Of a DNA stretch of 64,000 nt, positions 50,522 through 58,413 are shown one piece after another. Below the pieces are notes generated by a model. The model had not been told where the DNA came from. It ran no database searches and saw only the letters and a list, made by a program, of their open reading frames with translations. A program made the translations under genes and the position numbers. The stretch covers positions 186,001 to 250,000 of the forward strand of contig JACRLR010000007.1 of assembly GCA_016219645.1 (NCBI GenBank), given 5' to 3'. Each line of letters opens with the position of its first letter. The stretch's first letter is position 1. Origin of the DNA: Nitrospirota bacterium. Lineage in GTDB: Bacteria; Nitrospirota; Nitrospiria; Nitrospirales; Nitrospiraceae.

Positions 50522-53500
50522 TACGCCGCCACCGACACGAAGAAGCTCTGTTCGGTCGTGAGGCCAGCGGTGTCACTCGCTCGCACCCGGATCCGGATAC
50601 TCCCCGCCACTGTCGGCGTCCAGGTGACAACGCCCGTTGTCGCGTGGACGAAGAAATTATTGGGGTTGCCGCCCCCCGCACGGTAGGTGATGGCGTCGCC
50701 GTTGGCGTCCGTGGCATGCACCGTATAGTTGTAGGGCACTCCCACCTTGCCGGTGGTAGGCGGCCGCGAGTCGATGACCGGCGCCGCATTGCCAGCCACG
50801 GTCACCGTGAATGCCTGCTGGGCAAACAGGCCGCCCGGATCCGTCACTCGCACCGTCACAGGAAACGATCCGTTCACCGTGGGCGTCCAACTGATCAGCC
50901 CTGTCGCCTGGTTGATCGTCATGCCGGCTGGAATCGGCGCCACCAGCCGATAGGTCAGGGTGCCACCGTTGGCGTCCGTGGCGTTCACATCGTAGCGATA
51001 GGCAGTGCCGACCTTCGCCGTCAGTATCGGCGTCGAGGTGATCACCGGCGCGACTGCCGTCAGCCCCACCGTGAGGGTAAAGGACTGGGTCGCGAAGAGG
51101 GATTTCGGGTCCGCCACCCGGACAGTCACCTGATTGGCACCCATCTGATCCGATGTCGGCGTCCAGGTGATTTGCCCTGTCGCCCCATTGATGCCCATCC
51201 CAACCGGCGCATTGTCCAGGCTGTAGGTCAAGGTATCGCCATTCGCATCCGTGGCATTCACATCGTAGCTGTACACCGCCCCCACCGTCGCTGCCAGGAT
51301 CGGTGTGGAGCTGATGACCGGCGCGGCCGAAACCGTCACCTGGTTCCCTAATGGATTGCCCTCGACCAACACATCCGGCGTCATATAGGTGCAACCGTCC
51401 GGCGTAGGAATTGGCGTCGGAATAATGTCCGCATGCAGGTTCGAGGATTTGGGATTGTCCTTATCCGTCAGGACCTGGTAGCGCATCAACAGGGCAAAGT
51501 CTTCGTGGACCGTATTGTGGCAATGGTTCACGTAGGCGCCGCCATATTCCCCGAAGCGCACCTGGAACTTGACCGACCCACTGGGCCGGAGCCGCCAGAC
51601 ATCCTTGCGAACCAGGCTCTCTGTGGCTGGGATGGAATCGTTGCCGCGATTCATCGTCACGCCCTCTTCGAAGTGGAGGTGGATCGGATGGTCCCAGCCT
51701 CCGCCGCCGTTCTGATAGGTCCAGTGCTCGACCTCCCCCGGTTTCGGGATCAAGAGCGAGATACGATTGGCATTCATCGAATGAGGCGTCTCCCCGTTGA
51801 CCTTGATGGTCCAGGGAAAGGGCATGTCCTCGGGGCAATCAGGATTGCACTGTCCCGTGATGGGATCCCGCGAATCCCCGTTCCCGCTTCTCCCAAACTC
51901 GACATGGCGCTCGCGCACCGGTGCCACGATCGGAATCTGCTCGGTCAAGGTCGAGGGCACCCGGCTCGGATCTTGGTCGCTTGCGCGATGGATGTGGCCC
52001 GGCACATCCACGCTCTCGAGCTCGCTCACAATCTGGAATTGCATCACAGGGCCAACGGCCGGGTCCACCAGCGGATCCGGAGACTGCCACTGAGCCAGGG
52101 CCTGCGCCAGCGACAGGGCCCCGTCCGGTTTATTCCCGCTGATTTGCTTCAACAGATTCACCAGGGTGATCTTGTCGCCGATCTGGTAGCGGGAGAAATC
52201 CACGACAATGTCGTAGCGCTCCGCCGTGCCCTGCTGATCCAGCCGCGTCAGGGTGATCGGACGGACCGTGAAGTTCCCGTCGTTGGCAATGAATTGGAAC
52301 GGGACGAAGTTGCCGTCCTCATCTGCCAAGGCCAACTGAATGAACCGCGACATGGAGCCATTGATGAGGCGGAATCGATACTTTCTTGGCAAGACCTCCA
52401 TGTAAGGCTGCCAGGCCTGGTTGACAGTCAACAGATCGCCCACGAACCCCTCGGTGGTGAAGATGTCAAATCGACATTGGGCGTCCTGATCCGTCCCCAG
52501 ATCGGCGATGAAGAGGTTCACGTCGAAATCGAGGTTCCCATAATCCAGCAGGCTGCCGCTGGGAAGCCGGAGATTCACACCGTCGTCGAGCGTTTCGTTG
52601 CCGCGATCCGGCCCGCTGTAGTAGTTCATCATCGCCGCCATCCCCTTGTAGACATTCTCGGCGGTGAAGAAGAACCGGTGGTCATGGAACCAGAGCGTGC
52701 CTTGTAGCTCGCGCCAGTCGCCCGGCACCTGGATCAATCCGCCTTGTCCATCAGGGCCGGAGGCGCGACGATCTGTCGCATCCCGATTGATCATGTCGTG
52801 GCGCGCCAGGGTTGTGCCCCAATGGTAGTCGTAGAAGGTTCCGGGGAAGTGAAAGGCGTTGGAGGCGCCGTCGCTCTCCGCCCCGTTATGCGCATTGTGG
52901 AAATGTGTCGAGGGCTCATTGCGGCCGAACCCGCCGTTGTTGGTGCGGTCCACTGGCAGATTGTTGTAGGCCCGCATGATGATGGGCTCCCCATAGCGCC
53001 CCTTCAGGAGAGGGATCGGGAAGTGGCCCTTTGCTCCAAACCCTTCGAAACTGTACATGGGCCACATCTTGTTCGCTTCCTGGTCCGGCCAGGCCGGGTG
53101 GAACTTGGTCCCAGTGGCACATTCGCCAAACGCCAGGGCGTAGCCGACTTGCGGAAAAAACTCCTTCCAGCGCTGATGCCCGAACCACTCACCGGGCGGG
53201 CGTCCTTCCATGGGGCCCCGCTTGGTGACGGGGTTGATAAAGGGGTTCGACGAGGTATTGCCGGCCTGGTGCGCGCTGAAGTCCGTGTGCCAGGAGAGCC
53301 GCTTCGCGGTCGGATCTCCTCCGCTGGGCCAAGCCGCCTCCCACTCGCCGTTCGGCCGTACGATTTTCGTCAGGGGCGTCGGCGGAACATAGGAGAGCCG
53401 ATTCAAGGGCTGCGCAAAGGGCAACGCACTCCCGACCGGCGATCGCGGAACGCCGGTCGGAACCTGGGCGAAGGCGCTTTTGGCAAAGGGGCTTAAGCCG

Positions 53501-53670
53501 TTCTTGGCCAATAACAATCCTGCCGAGGTGATGAGTCCCCACTTGATCAGATCCCGCCGGTTGATCTGGCCATGGGAGAGCGCTTTGACAATCTCCCAGC
53601 GGTTGTTCCGCGCGTTTTCTGCTTCTCGCACACGTCTCTTCGATGCATCAGGCGGTAAATATGTTGCCAT
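50521..53670 (-). CDS. Tat-exported multicopper oxidase with three C-terminal Ig-like modules
   Basis: 1049 aa, AAGGAGG upstream. Twin-arginine signal NRRDLIKWGLITSAGLLLA. Copper motifs: STHFHNAHNGAESDG, LWFHDHRFFFTAENVY, WDHPIHLHFEEGVTM, NHCHNTVHEDFALLM. Ten residues after the T1 Cys is Leu, unlike the Met in the two sister enzymes, so a three-coordinate, higher-potential T1 site is expected. From about residue 775, three He_PIG/cadherin-like modules follow (APVISSTPILAATVGAVYSY, APVITSTPILTAKVGTAYRY, APVIDSRPPTTGKVGVPYNY). Resembles the very large secreted OmpB-type oxidases of Geobacter. Confidence 0.93.
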   Translation of the reverse strand: MATYLPPDASKRRVREAENARNNRWEIVKALSHGQINRRDLIKWGLITSAGLLLAKNGLSPFAKSAFAQVPTGVPRSPVGSALPFAQPLNRLSYVPPTPLTKIVRPNGEWEAAWPSGGDPTAKRLSWHTDFSAHQAGNTSSNPFINPVTKRGPMEGRPPGEWFGHQRWKEFFPQVGYALAFGECATGTKFHPAWPDQEANKMWPMYSFEGFGAKGHFPIPLLKGRYGEPIIMRAYNNLPVDRTNNGGFGRNEPSTHFHNAHNGAESDGASNAFHFPGTFYDYHWGTTLARHDMINRDATDRRASGPDGQGGLIQVPGDWRELQGTLWFHDHRFFFTAENVYKGMAAMMNYYSGPDRGNETLDDGVNLRLPSGSLLDYGNLDFDVNLFIADLGTDQDAQCRFDIFTTEGFVGDLLTVNQAWQPYMEVLPRKYRFRLINGSMSRFIQLALADEDGNFVPFQFIANDGNFTVRPITLTRLDQQGTAERYDIVVDFSRYQIGDKITLVNLLKQISGNKPDGALSLAQALAQWQSPDPLVDPAVGPVMQFQIVSELESVDVPGHIHRASDQDPSRVPSTLTEQIPIVAPVRERHVEFGRSGNGDSRDPITGQCNPDCPEDMPFPWTIKVNGETPHSMNANRISLLIPKPGEVEHWTYQNGGGGWDHPIHLHFEEGVTMNRGNDSIPATESLVRKDVWRLRPSGSVKFQVRFGEYGGAYVNHCHNTVHEDFALLMRYQVLTDKDNPKSSNLHADIIPTPIPTPDGCTYMTPDVLVEGNPLGNQVTVSAAPVISSTPILAATVGAVYSYDVNATDANGDTLTYSLDNAPVGMGINGATGQITWTPTSDQMGANQVTVRVADPKSLFATQSFTLTVGLTAVAPVITSTPILTAKVGTAYRYDVNATDANGGTLTYRLVAPIPAGMTINQATGLISWTPTVNGSFPVTVRVTDPGGLFAQQAFTVTVAGNAAPVIDSRPPTTGKVGVPYNYTVHATDANGDAITYRAGGGNPNNFFVHATTGVVTWTPTVAGSIRIRVRASDTAGLTTEQSFFVSVAA

Positions 53671-53767
53671 GAAATCCCCCCTCCTTAGTTGAGGGACGTC
53701 TGCTCAGCCGGCCAAAGAGCGAACATCGCCATGAAGATGAATGATGAAACCAGTTACTCTTTCTCTC

Positions 53768-53878
53768 GTTTGGTCTATCTCGCCAGGTGGTTTGTTTGGT
53801 TGATTTGGTTTGTTTGGTTTCTTTCGTGCTTCGGACCAAACCAAATAAACCAGATCAACCAACCAGCCAGGCCCGCCT
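53768..53878. repeat. Period-9 tandem repeat hairpin, copy 3
   Basis: Left units GTGGTTTGT, TTGGTTGAT, TTGGTTTGT, TTGGTTTCT; right units ACCAAACCA, AATAAACCA, GATCAACCA. The loop is at about 53820-53832. It lies between the shared element and the oxidase-Ig start, so it would form in the 5' leader of that mRNA. Confidence 0.75.
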
Positions 53879-53971
53879 CAGACGTACAGACAAGTAAAAG
53901 GTAACTAAGTTTTCAGTAAAAGTTGATTAAAGTTACCCCGGGTGCACAATAGAACTCCGTACGACGCGATG

Positions 53972-54006
53972 CCTACTCCGCAGAGGTAGGGGGCACCCCC
54001 TACGAA
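53972..54006 (-). promoter_or_regulatory. Shared upstream element, copy before the oxidase-Ig gene
   Basis: A perfect 8-bp inverted repeat GTAGGGGG-CA-CCCCCTAC, followed on the minus strand by CTCTGCGGAGTAGG. About 300 bp upstream of the start. The palindrome suggests a dimeric regulator and the GGAGTAG part an ECF-like -35 or activator box; neither is proven. Confidence 0.65.
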
Positions 54007-54296
54007 ATAGTTATTGACAGCTGATGTTGCAAAAGTCCGCCAAATGGCCTGGCTCAGCTGTTTGCGGCATTGCCTGCCCTTGTTCTCAGCCGCAATGTCC
54101 GGGAAGGTTACGGCGCAGGTTGAGGTTGAGATAACAAATTCCAGACGGAGGCCAGCGAAAGAAAAAGCGGGAATAGTGATGATGAACGGGGCACGGTGAA
54201 GCGTGAGGCGTGAGAAAGGCAGGTTGGGGCTTTACGGTACGGAACGACGGTGCTACCATGTGAGTACATTATGAGACCTGTTACGGAGGTGTGGGC

Positions 54297-54524
54297 ATGA
54301 TCAAAAAGCTGACGAAGCACGGCAACAGTCTGGCCCTTGTGCTCGATCGCGGAGTCCTGGATCTCTTGGAGATCAATGCAGACACTCCTCTCAACATCAA
54401 AACAGACGGGAAATGTCTCATCGTGACACCGGCTCAGACTCCCGCGCGGCGGAAAAGGTTTCAAGCGGCGTTGGTAAAGGTGAATCGACAGTACGGTCCA
54501 GCGCTGAAAAAGCTGGCGGAGTAG
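54297..54524 (+). CDS. AbrB/MazE-type antitoxin
   Basis: 75 aa from the ATG at 54297, GGAGG upstream. MIKKLTKHGNSLALVLDRGVLDLL and TPLNIKTDGKCLIVTP show the swapped-hairpin DNA-binding fold of AbrB/MazE antitoxins. The basic C-terminus (ARRKRFQAALVKVNRQYG) would wrap the toxin. It is 3 bp before the Doc gene on the same strand. It would bind its own promoter. Confidence 0.88.
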   Translation: MIKKLTKHGNSLALVLDRGVLDLLEINADTPLNIKTDGKCLIVTPAQTPARRKRFQAALVKVNRQYGPALKKLAE

Positions 54525-54527
54525 AGG

Positions 54528-54914
54528 ATGAATTTACAATTCTTGACCCTCGATGAGGTCATGGAGATCCATCGCGATCAGATTGAACGATACGGCGGTA
54601 CGCTTGGGGTTCGCGATGTTGCGCTTCTACAGTCAGCTCTGGCGGCGCCCCAGTCCGGGTTTGGCGATCAGTATCTTCACGGCGATCTCTTCGAGATGGC
54701 ATCGGCCTATCTCTTTCACGTGGTGCAGAACCATCCGTTTCTCGACGGAAATAAACGTGTCGGGACAGCCGCAGCGCTCACATTCCTGGAACTGAACGGG
54801 GTGGAGACTAAGATCCCCTACCATGCTCTTGTGGCCACGGTGCTCGCCGTCGCCCAGGGGGAAACAGAAAAGTCCGCCATCGCAGACTTCCTCCGAGAAC
54901 ATACCAAGTCATAG
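54528..54914 (+). CDS. Doc-type Fic-domain toxin (death on curing)
   Basis: 128 aa, the usual Doc length. LTLDEVMEIHRDQIERYGGTLGVRDVALLQSAL is the Doc N-terminus; the active-site loop is HPFLDGNKRVG (HxFxDGNKR), with the catalytic His and the Asn-Lys-Arg that bind nucleotide. Doc phosphorylates EF-Tu in phage P1; Fic relatives adenylylate proteins. Here the antitoxin is AbrB-like instead of Phd. The pair is the only plus-strand gene set in the 34.4-63.7 kb run, so it looks inserted. Confidence 0.9.
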   Translation: MNLQFLTLDEVMEIHRDQIERYGGTLGVRDVALLQSALAAPQSGFGDQYLHGDLFEMASAYLFHVVQNHPFLDGNKRVGTAAALTFLELNGVETKIPYHALVATVLAVAQGETEKSAIADFLREHTKS

Positions 54915-54984
54915 CTCGCCGGCGTTACATCCGCGTTGCTGCGGCGACCCGCTGCGCTTGCGCGTGAAGCGGGACAGGCGCGGC

Positions 54985-55049
54985 CCGCAGGCTGAAGTCC
55001 GAAGGCTGAAGGTCAGAGTCTGAAGTTCCGAACACTTCAGCTTCAGCCT
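54985..55049. repeat. Period-7 hairpin after the toxin gene
   Basis: Units AGGCTGA, AGTCCGA, AGGCTGA, AGGTCAG, AGTCTGA on the left and CACTTCAGCTTCAGCC on the right are complementary. It is followed by REP-like palindromes. Confidence 0.6.
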
Positions 55050-55090
55050 ATCTCACTTGTTCTGTGCGTCTGTTTGCGGGTCTTCGGACA

Positions 55091-55127
55091 GGGACAGGCA
55101 CCGCCGAGGACGGCGGAGCCAGTCCCC
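55091..55127. repeat. REP-like palindrome (GGGACAGGCACC type)
   Basis: GGGACAGGCACCGCCG, then CGGCGGAGCCAGTCCCC: an imperfect stem. A second example occurs at 55201-55247 and a third at 58374-58408, all with the GGGACAGGC / GCCTGTCCC ends also seen in the 26.9 kb REP doublet. Confidence 0.7.
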
Positions 55128-55129
55128 AC

Positions 55130-55160
55130 AAAAAAACGGGGCCACGTTTCCGTGGCCCCG
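55130..55160 (-). terminator. Rho-independent terminator of the 835-aa Ig-protein operon
   Basis: Minus strand: perfect stem CGGGGCCACG/CGTGGCCCCG with a GAAA loop, followed directly by TTTTTTT. It lies about 95 bp after the stop at 55253. Confidence 0.92.
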
Positions 55161-55200
55161 CCCGTTCACTTACCGTACTGCTTACTCCTACCGTCAAAAC

Positions 55201-55247
55201 CGGGACAGGCACCCCCCAAAGTCAGGCGACGGGGGGAGCCTGTCCCC
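55201..55247. repeat. REP-like palindrome
   Basis: GGGACAGGCACCCCCC and GGGGGGAGCCTGTCCCC form an inverted repeat around AAAGTCAGGCGAC. It abuts the stop of the 835-aa gene. Confidence 0.75.
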
Positions 55248-55252
55248 AACGC

Positions 55253-57760
55253 TTACGGAACCACGGTCACGTTGAACGTCCTGGTCGAGGTCGCACCGGC
55301 TGCATCGGTCACCCGCAACTGGAACGTTCTCGCACCAATCTGCCCCACGGTCGGGGTCCAGGTGAACCGACCGGTCAAGGGATTGATGGTCGTCGGCCCC
55401 AACGGCGCTGTCCCGTTCGGCTGAATAGAGATCGCAAAGGTCAGCACCTGGCCGGTATTCGGATCGTTGGCAAACGGCTGATACACATACTGTACTCCCA
55501 CCTTTGCGGTCGTCGCTTGCGTGACTGTGGCAAAGGAGGGAGAGCCATTCACACCGATGACGTAGGCCTGCTTATCATAGAGGCCGCCGCTGTCCGTGAC
55601 TGTGACGGTCACGCCCTGTGCCGGCGCCTGCGCCTCTGTCGGATTCCAGCTGATCAGGCCAGCTCCAGGCCCGGACGCCACGATGCTCATTCCTGACGGT
55701 GGGGACCCACCCAACGTATAGGTCAGGTTCGCAGCCCCTCCGTCATCCGTTGCCACGACCTGGTAATTATAGATGATGTTTCCCGCCGCATTTGCCACCA
55801 GATTCGGCGTGGAGGTAATGAGCGGCGGCAGGTTTGACGCCGGTATGTCTGCTACAGGAGTGATCGGGATCGGGCCGGGATTTGTCGGAGGCCAGGCCAG
55901 AACCGTCGTATTGCCGTTGGCCTTGCCGGTCGCATCCACGTACGAGAGGATGCGGTCCGCTACCCTTGGGAGAGATGTTTGAGTAAAGGCTGGGTCATTA
56001 TAGGCCCCTAGTGGGAGGCTCGCCTGGATCCTCGGGTCAAGGAGTTCAAACGGGAAGGGTGTGAGGGGTTGCGCCGTGGTCTCGCAGACTCCCTCGGGGA
56101 AACAGCCTCCAGGACTCAGTCTCCGGTCCAGGTTCCAGGGAAGGCCCGTGAAGCCGTGTGGGGTCGCAGTCGCATCCAGATCGATCTCGTCGAACTCCGG
56201 GAAGGAAACGCCCCCTAAGCCTACGCCGAAAGGAAAGAGGTATTGCCCATGCGTCGCTTCATTGCCGTTGATATCCAGTGTTTTGAGAATCCTCGGGCCA
56301 GGCAACGCGCCATGCACGCCACCTGCGAAGAGATCGGCCATCTCATGGCCAGTGCGAGCCTGGATCTCGTGCGGAATCGGAGCCAGGATGCCGAACATGT
56401 TGCTGGTGTTGCCCGTAACGTTGTTGCAAGGGATGACTCCGTTAGTGTGCATCCTTGGATCCCCGATGAGGTGGGCGCAGGGGTCCAGCCTGGGATCAGC
56501 GCCGACAACGAAATCTATGTCGTGGCGGATCTTGAAAATATTGGGGATACCAACTATGCCTTGCGCGCCACAAGTCCCTGGCCCGCCGGCGATGTCGCAC
56601 CCCCTGACCGTGGCCAAGGGCAGTTCATGGGCTTCGTTATTCGTCGGGTCGTAATGTAAACTCCAGATCAAGACATCTTCCGGCGCCCTCGTGGCAAAGC
56701 CGATGATCAGGGTCCTGACCCTCTGGTTCTGGAAACCTGCTGCGTCAATCTCCACTTCCGCCAGGAACATGTAGTCCGGCTGGTCAGGCGCGGGACTGGT
56801 GGTGAGCGCCTTACGATCCGTAGACGAATGGGCAGACAGGAACCGCACGCCGTTGATCCTCTCGAAGTTGCCCTCCACTGTCATGCTGTCGCCCAGCATG
56901 ATGGGGGCGAAGCGACGGGAGTCAGCGACAGGGTTGCCGTTGTTGACTGTGCGATTGGTCGTGGGACAGAGCAGGTCGCCCGTGCCGTTGCTCAAAGCAG
57001 CGGTGACAAGAGTTTCTGTCACATTATTATTCGTGTTGAGATCCAGCGCGTCAGTGAAGGTACGGGAAACCGTACTCGGAATACAGACAGGATATCCGGT
57101 CGTGTAGGTGTTGGTATAGTTGTCCCCATCGAGCGTAAACCGGGGATCGGGGCTGCAGTTGTTCTGACCGGCCACGCAACCAGGGCCGGACTGGACCGTA
57201 TGGCGGCCGTCAGGATCGTTGAGACGAACCATCACGCCGGTCGTCGGGTCGTTGAGAATCCCGTTCATCCTGAAATAGCCATTATCGTAGTTGATGTAGG
57301 TTACAGTGCCTGAAACCGCGTCAATCCCCTTCTGGATGAAGACGTCGCCGGCGATCACGTTGCCATTGCTCGTGCGATTGGCATGGATGAGGGCATAACC
57401 AGGCTGACCGCTGGTGTTGCAAAACGGGCTATCTGCCCTCGCAAGGCCGCTCTGTCCTAACGCGGGGCAGAGCCCAGGAGCTGTTGCCAAGAACTCTTGC
57501 AGAGTCTGCCGATTGGCCGGCAAGTCCATCAGGAGATTTCTCGGAATAATCACTTTCTGCCCACCCACCTCGATGGTGCCGCCGGACCAGTGGTCGCCTG
57601 GAGTATCGAGCGTAATGCGGTCGATCACACCGTCGATGATCGTTGCGGTCGCTTGGGCCTTAGCTTCGCCCGGCGCTCCCAGGATGCCACCTAGCCCGAA
57701 CAGCGCCAGCGCAAGGCCGGCTGCCTTCGGAGAGAGACAGGAATTGCGTGGTTGCTTCAT
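55253..57760 (-). CDS. Large secreted protein with two C-terminal Ig-like modules
   Basis: 835 aa with a signal peptide (AAGLALALFGLGGILGAPGEAKA). The first 620 residues are a domain I do not recognise, beginning ATIIDGVIDRITLDTPGDHWSGGTIEVGG and containing six or more Cys, and YMFLAEVEIDAAGFQNQRVRTLIIG. Two Ig modules follow (PPLITSTPNLVANAAGNIIYNYQ and a second from SPSFATVTQATTAKVGVQYVYQ). No haem or copper motif. The signal peptide is nearly the same as that of the 91-aa gene upstream. Probably an exported structural or binding partner of the oxidases. Confidence 0.8.
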   Translation of the reverse strand: MKQPRNSCLSPKAAGLALALFGLGGILGAPGEAKAQATATIIDGVIDRITLDTPGDHWSGGTIEVGGQKVIIPRNLLMDLPANRQTLQEFLATAPGLCPALGQSGLARADSPFCNTSGQPGYALIHANRTSNGNVIAGDVFIQKGIDAVSGTVTYINYDNGYFRMNGILNDPTTGVMVRLNDPDGRHTVQSGPGCVAGQNNCSPDPRFTLDGDNYTNTYTTGYPVCIPSTVSRTFTDALDLNTNNNVTETLVTAALSNGTGDLLCPTTNRTVNNGNPVADSRRFAPIMLGDSMTVEGNFERINGVRFLSAHSSTDRKALTTSPAPDQPDYMFLAEVEIDAAGFQNQRVRTLIIGFATRAPEDVLIWSLHYDPTNNEAHELPLATVRGCDIAGGPGTCGAQGIVGIPNIFKIRHDIDFVVGADPRLDPCAHLIGDPRMHTNGVIPCNNVTGNTSNMFGILAPIPHEIQARTGHEMADLFAGGVHGALPGPRILKTLDINGNEATHGQYLFPFGVGLGGVSFPEFDEIDLDATATPHGFTGLPWNLDRRLSPGGCFPEGVCETTAQPLTPFPFELLDPRIQASLPLGAYNDPAFTQTSLPRVADRILSYVDATGKANGNTTVLAWPPTNPGPIPITPVADIPASNLPPLITSTPNLVANAAGNIIYNYQVVATDDGGAANLTYTLGGSPPSGMSIVASGPGAGLISWNPTEAQAPAQGVTVTVTDSGGLYDKQAYVIGVNGSPSFATVTQATTAKVGVQYVYQPFANDPNTGQVLTFAISIQPNGTAPLGPTTINPLTGRFTWTPTVGQIGARTFQLRVTDAAGATSTRTFNVTVVP

Positions 57761-57852
57761 GATGCCGCTCCTTTTAAGATGATTGTGAAAACTGATACGT
57801 GATTCCGTTCATGACGCTCGTTCCGATCGATCCTTCTTACGCTCACATCCTA

Positions 57853-58128
57853 TTAGTTCGTCTGCGGCCGCGGCTGCTTTGGCGCAAAATCCTTCTGACA
57901 GCCGTTGTTGCTGCTGCGCGGGCATTTCCGGTCATTGGTTCCGCGGCTGACGCGCGTTGCTGCGTAGTTGCCTGTGCCGGCACGATCCATGACAAAGGAT
58001 TGCGATAGGGCCGGCTGAGCTGCCTTGGCCTCGCCATACGATCCCAAGCCCAGGATCGCACTGAACCCGAAGAGAGCCAGCGCCAGGCCGGCTACTTTCG
58101 GTGAGAGTGAGGAGGTGTGCCGCTTCAT
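57853..58128 (-). CDS. Small exported protein sharing its signal peptide with the next gene
   Basis: 91 aa from ATG 58128, AAGGAG upstream. The leader SLSPKVAGLALALFGFSAIL closely matches the 835-aa neighbour's CLSPKAAGLALALFGLGGIL. The mature part of about 52 residues is polar and basic: QSFVMDRAGTGNYAATRVSRGTNDRKCPRSSNNGCQKDF, with two Cys. I recognise no family. It may be a small secreted partner, or what is left of a larger duplicate. Confidence 0.65.
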   Translation of the reverse strand: MKRHTSSLSPKVAGLALALFGFSAILGLGSYGEAKAAQPALSQSFVMDRAGTGNYAATRVSRGTNDRKCPRSSNNGCQKDFAPKQPRPQTN

Positions 58129-58187
58129 GGTGACGCTCCTTTTCTGATGAAGGTGAATGCTGTTCCTGATTCGGTTCATGCGCGTTT

Positions 58188-58300
58188 CACGTTTCTGGTT
58201 TCTAGTTTCTGGTTGCAGATTTCTTTTTTTTCGATCATGTGCACATCGATCCGGCCACTTGCTACTCGCCACTTACCACTCGCCACTTCGCGGCACCCAC
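58188..58300. repeat. Two period-7 arrays upstream of the small exported protein
   Basis: 58190-58225: TTTCTGG, TTTCTAG, TTTCTGG, TTGCAGA. 58255-58292: CACTTGC, TACTCGC, CACTTAC, CACTCGC, CACTTCG. The second is the same family as the array at 61914. Confidence 0.7.
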
Positions 58301-58323
58301 CCTATGACAGCCCCGCAACCGGT

Positions 58324-58359
58324 TCCTATTCCACAGCAGTAGGGCCTTACCCTACGAAC
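58324..58359 (-). promoter_or_regulatory. Shared upstream element, copy before the 91-aa/835-aa genes
   Basis: Minus strand: GTAGGG-TAAGG-CCCTAC, TG, then CTGTGGAATAGGAACC. The palindrome and the box are both intact. About 200 bp upstream of the 91-aa start and downstream of the peroxidase-Ig gene, so it starts a new transcript. Confidence 0.65.
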
Positions 58360-58373
58360 GGGTTGTTGACAGG

Positions 58374-58408
58374 GGGGACAGGCGCCAATCAGAAGGGCGC
58401 CTGTCCCC
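58374..58408. repeat. REP-like palindrome
   Basis: GGGGACAGGCGCC and GGGCGCCTGTCCCC, loop AATCAGAA. A strong stem just after the stop of the peroxidase-Ig gene (58414); it could serve as its terminator although no T tract follows. Confidence 0.75.
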
Positions 58409-58413
58409 GACAC

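Larger units (their letters stand above)
53671..54296. other. Promoter region of the oxidase-Ig gene and spacer to the toxin-antitoxin pair
   Basis: About 625 bp without a gene. It contains a period-9 hairpin (53768-53878), the shared palindromic element (53972-54006), a truncated family A end (GTTGCAAAAGTCCGCC at about 54024) and a short period-6 stretch (GGTTGA GGTTGA at about 54119-54130). Confidence 0.45.
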
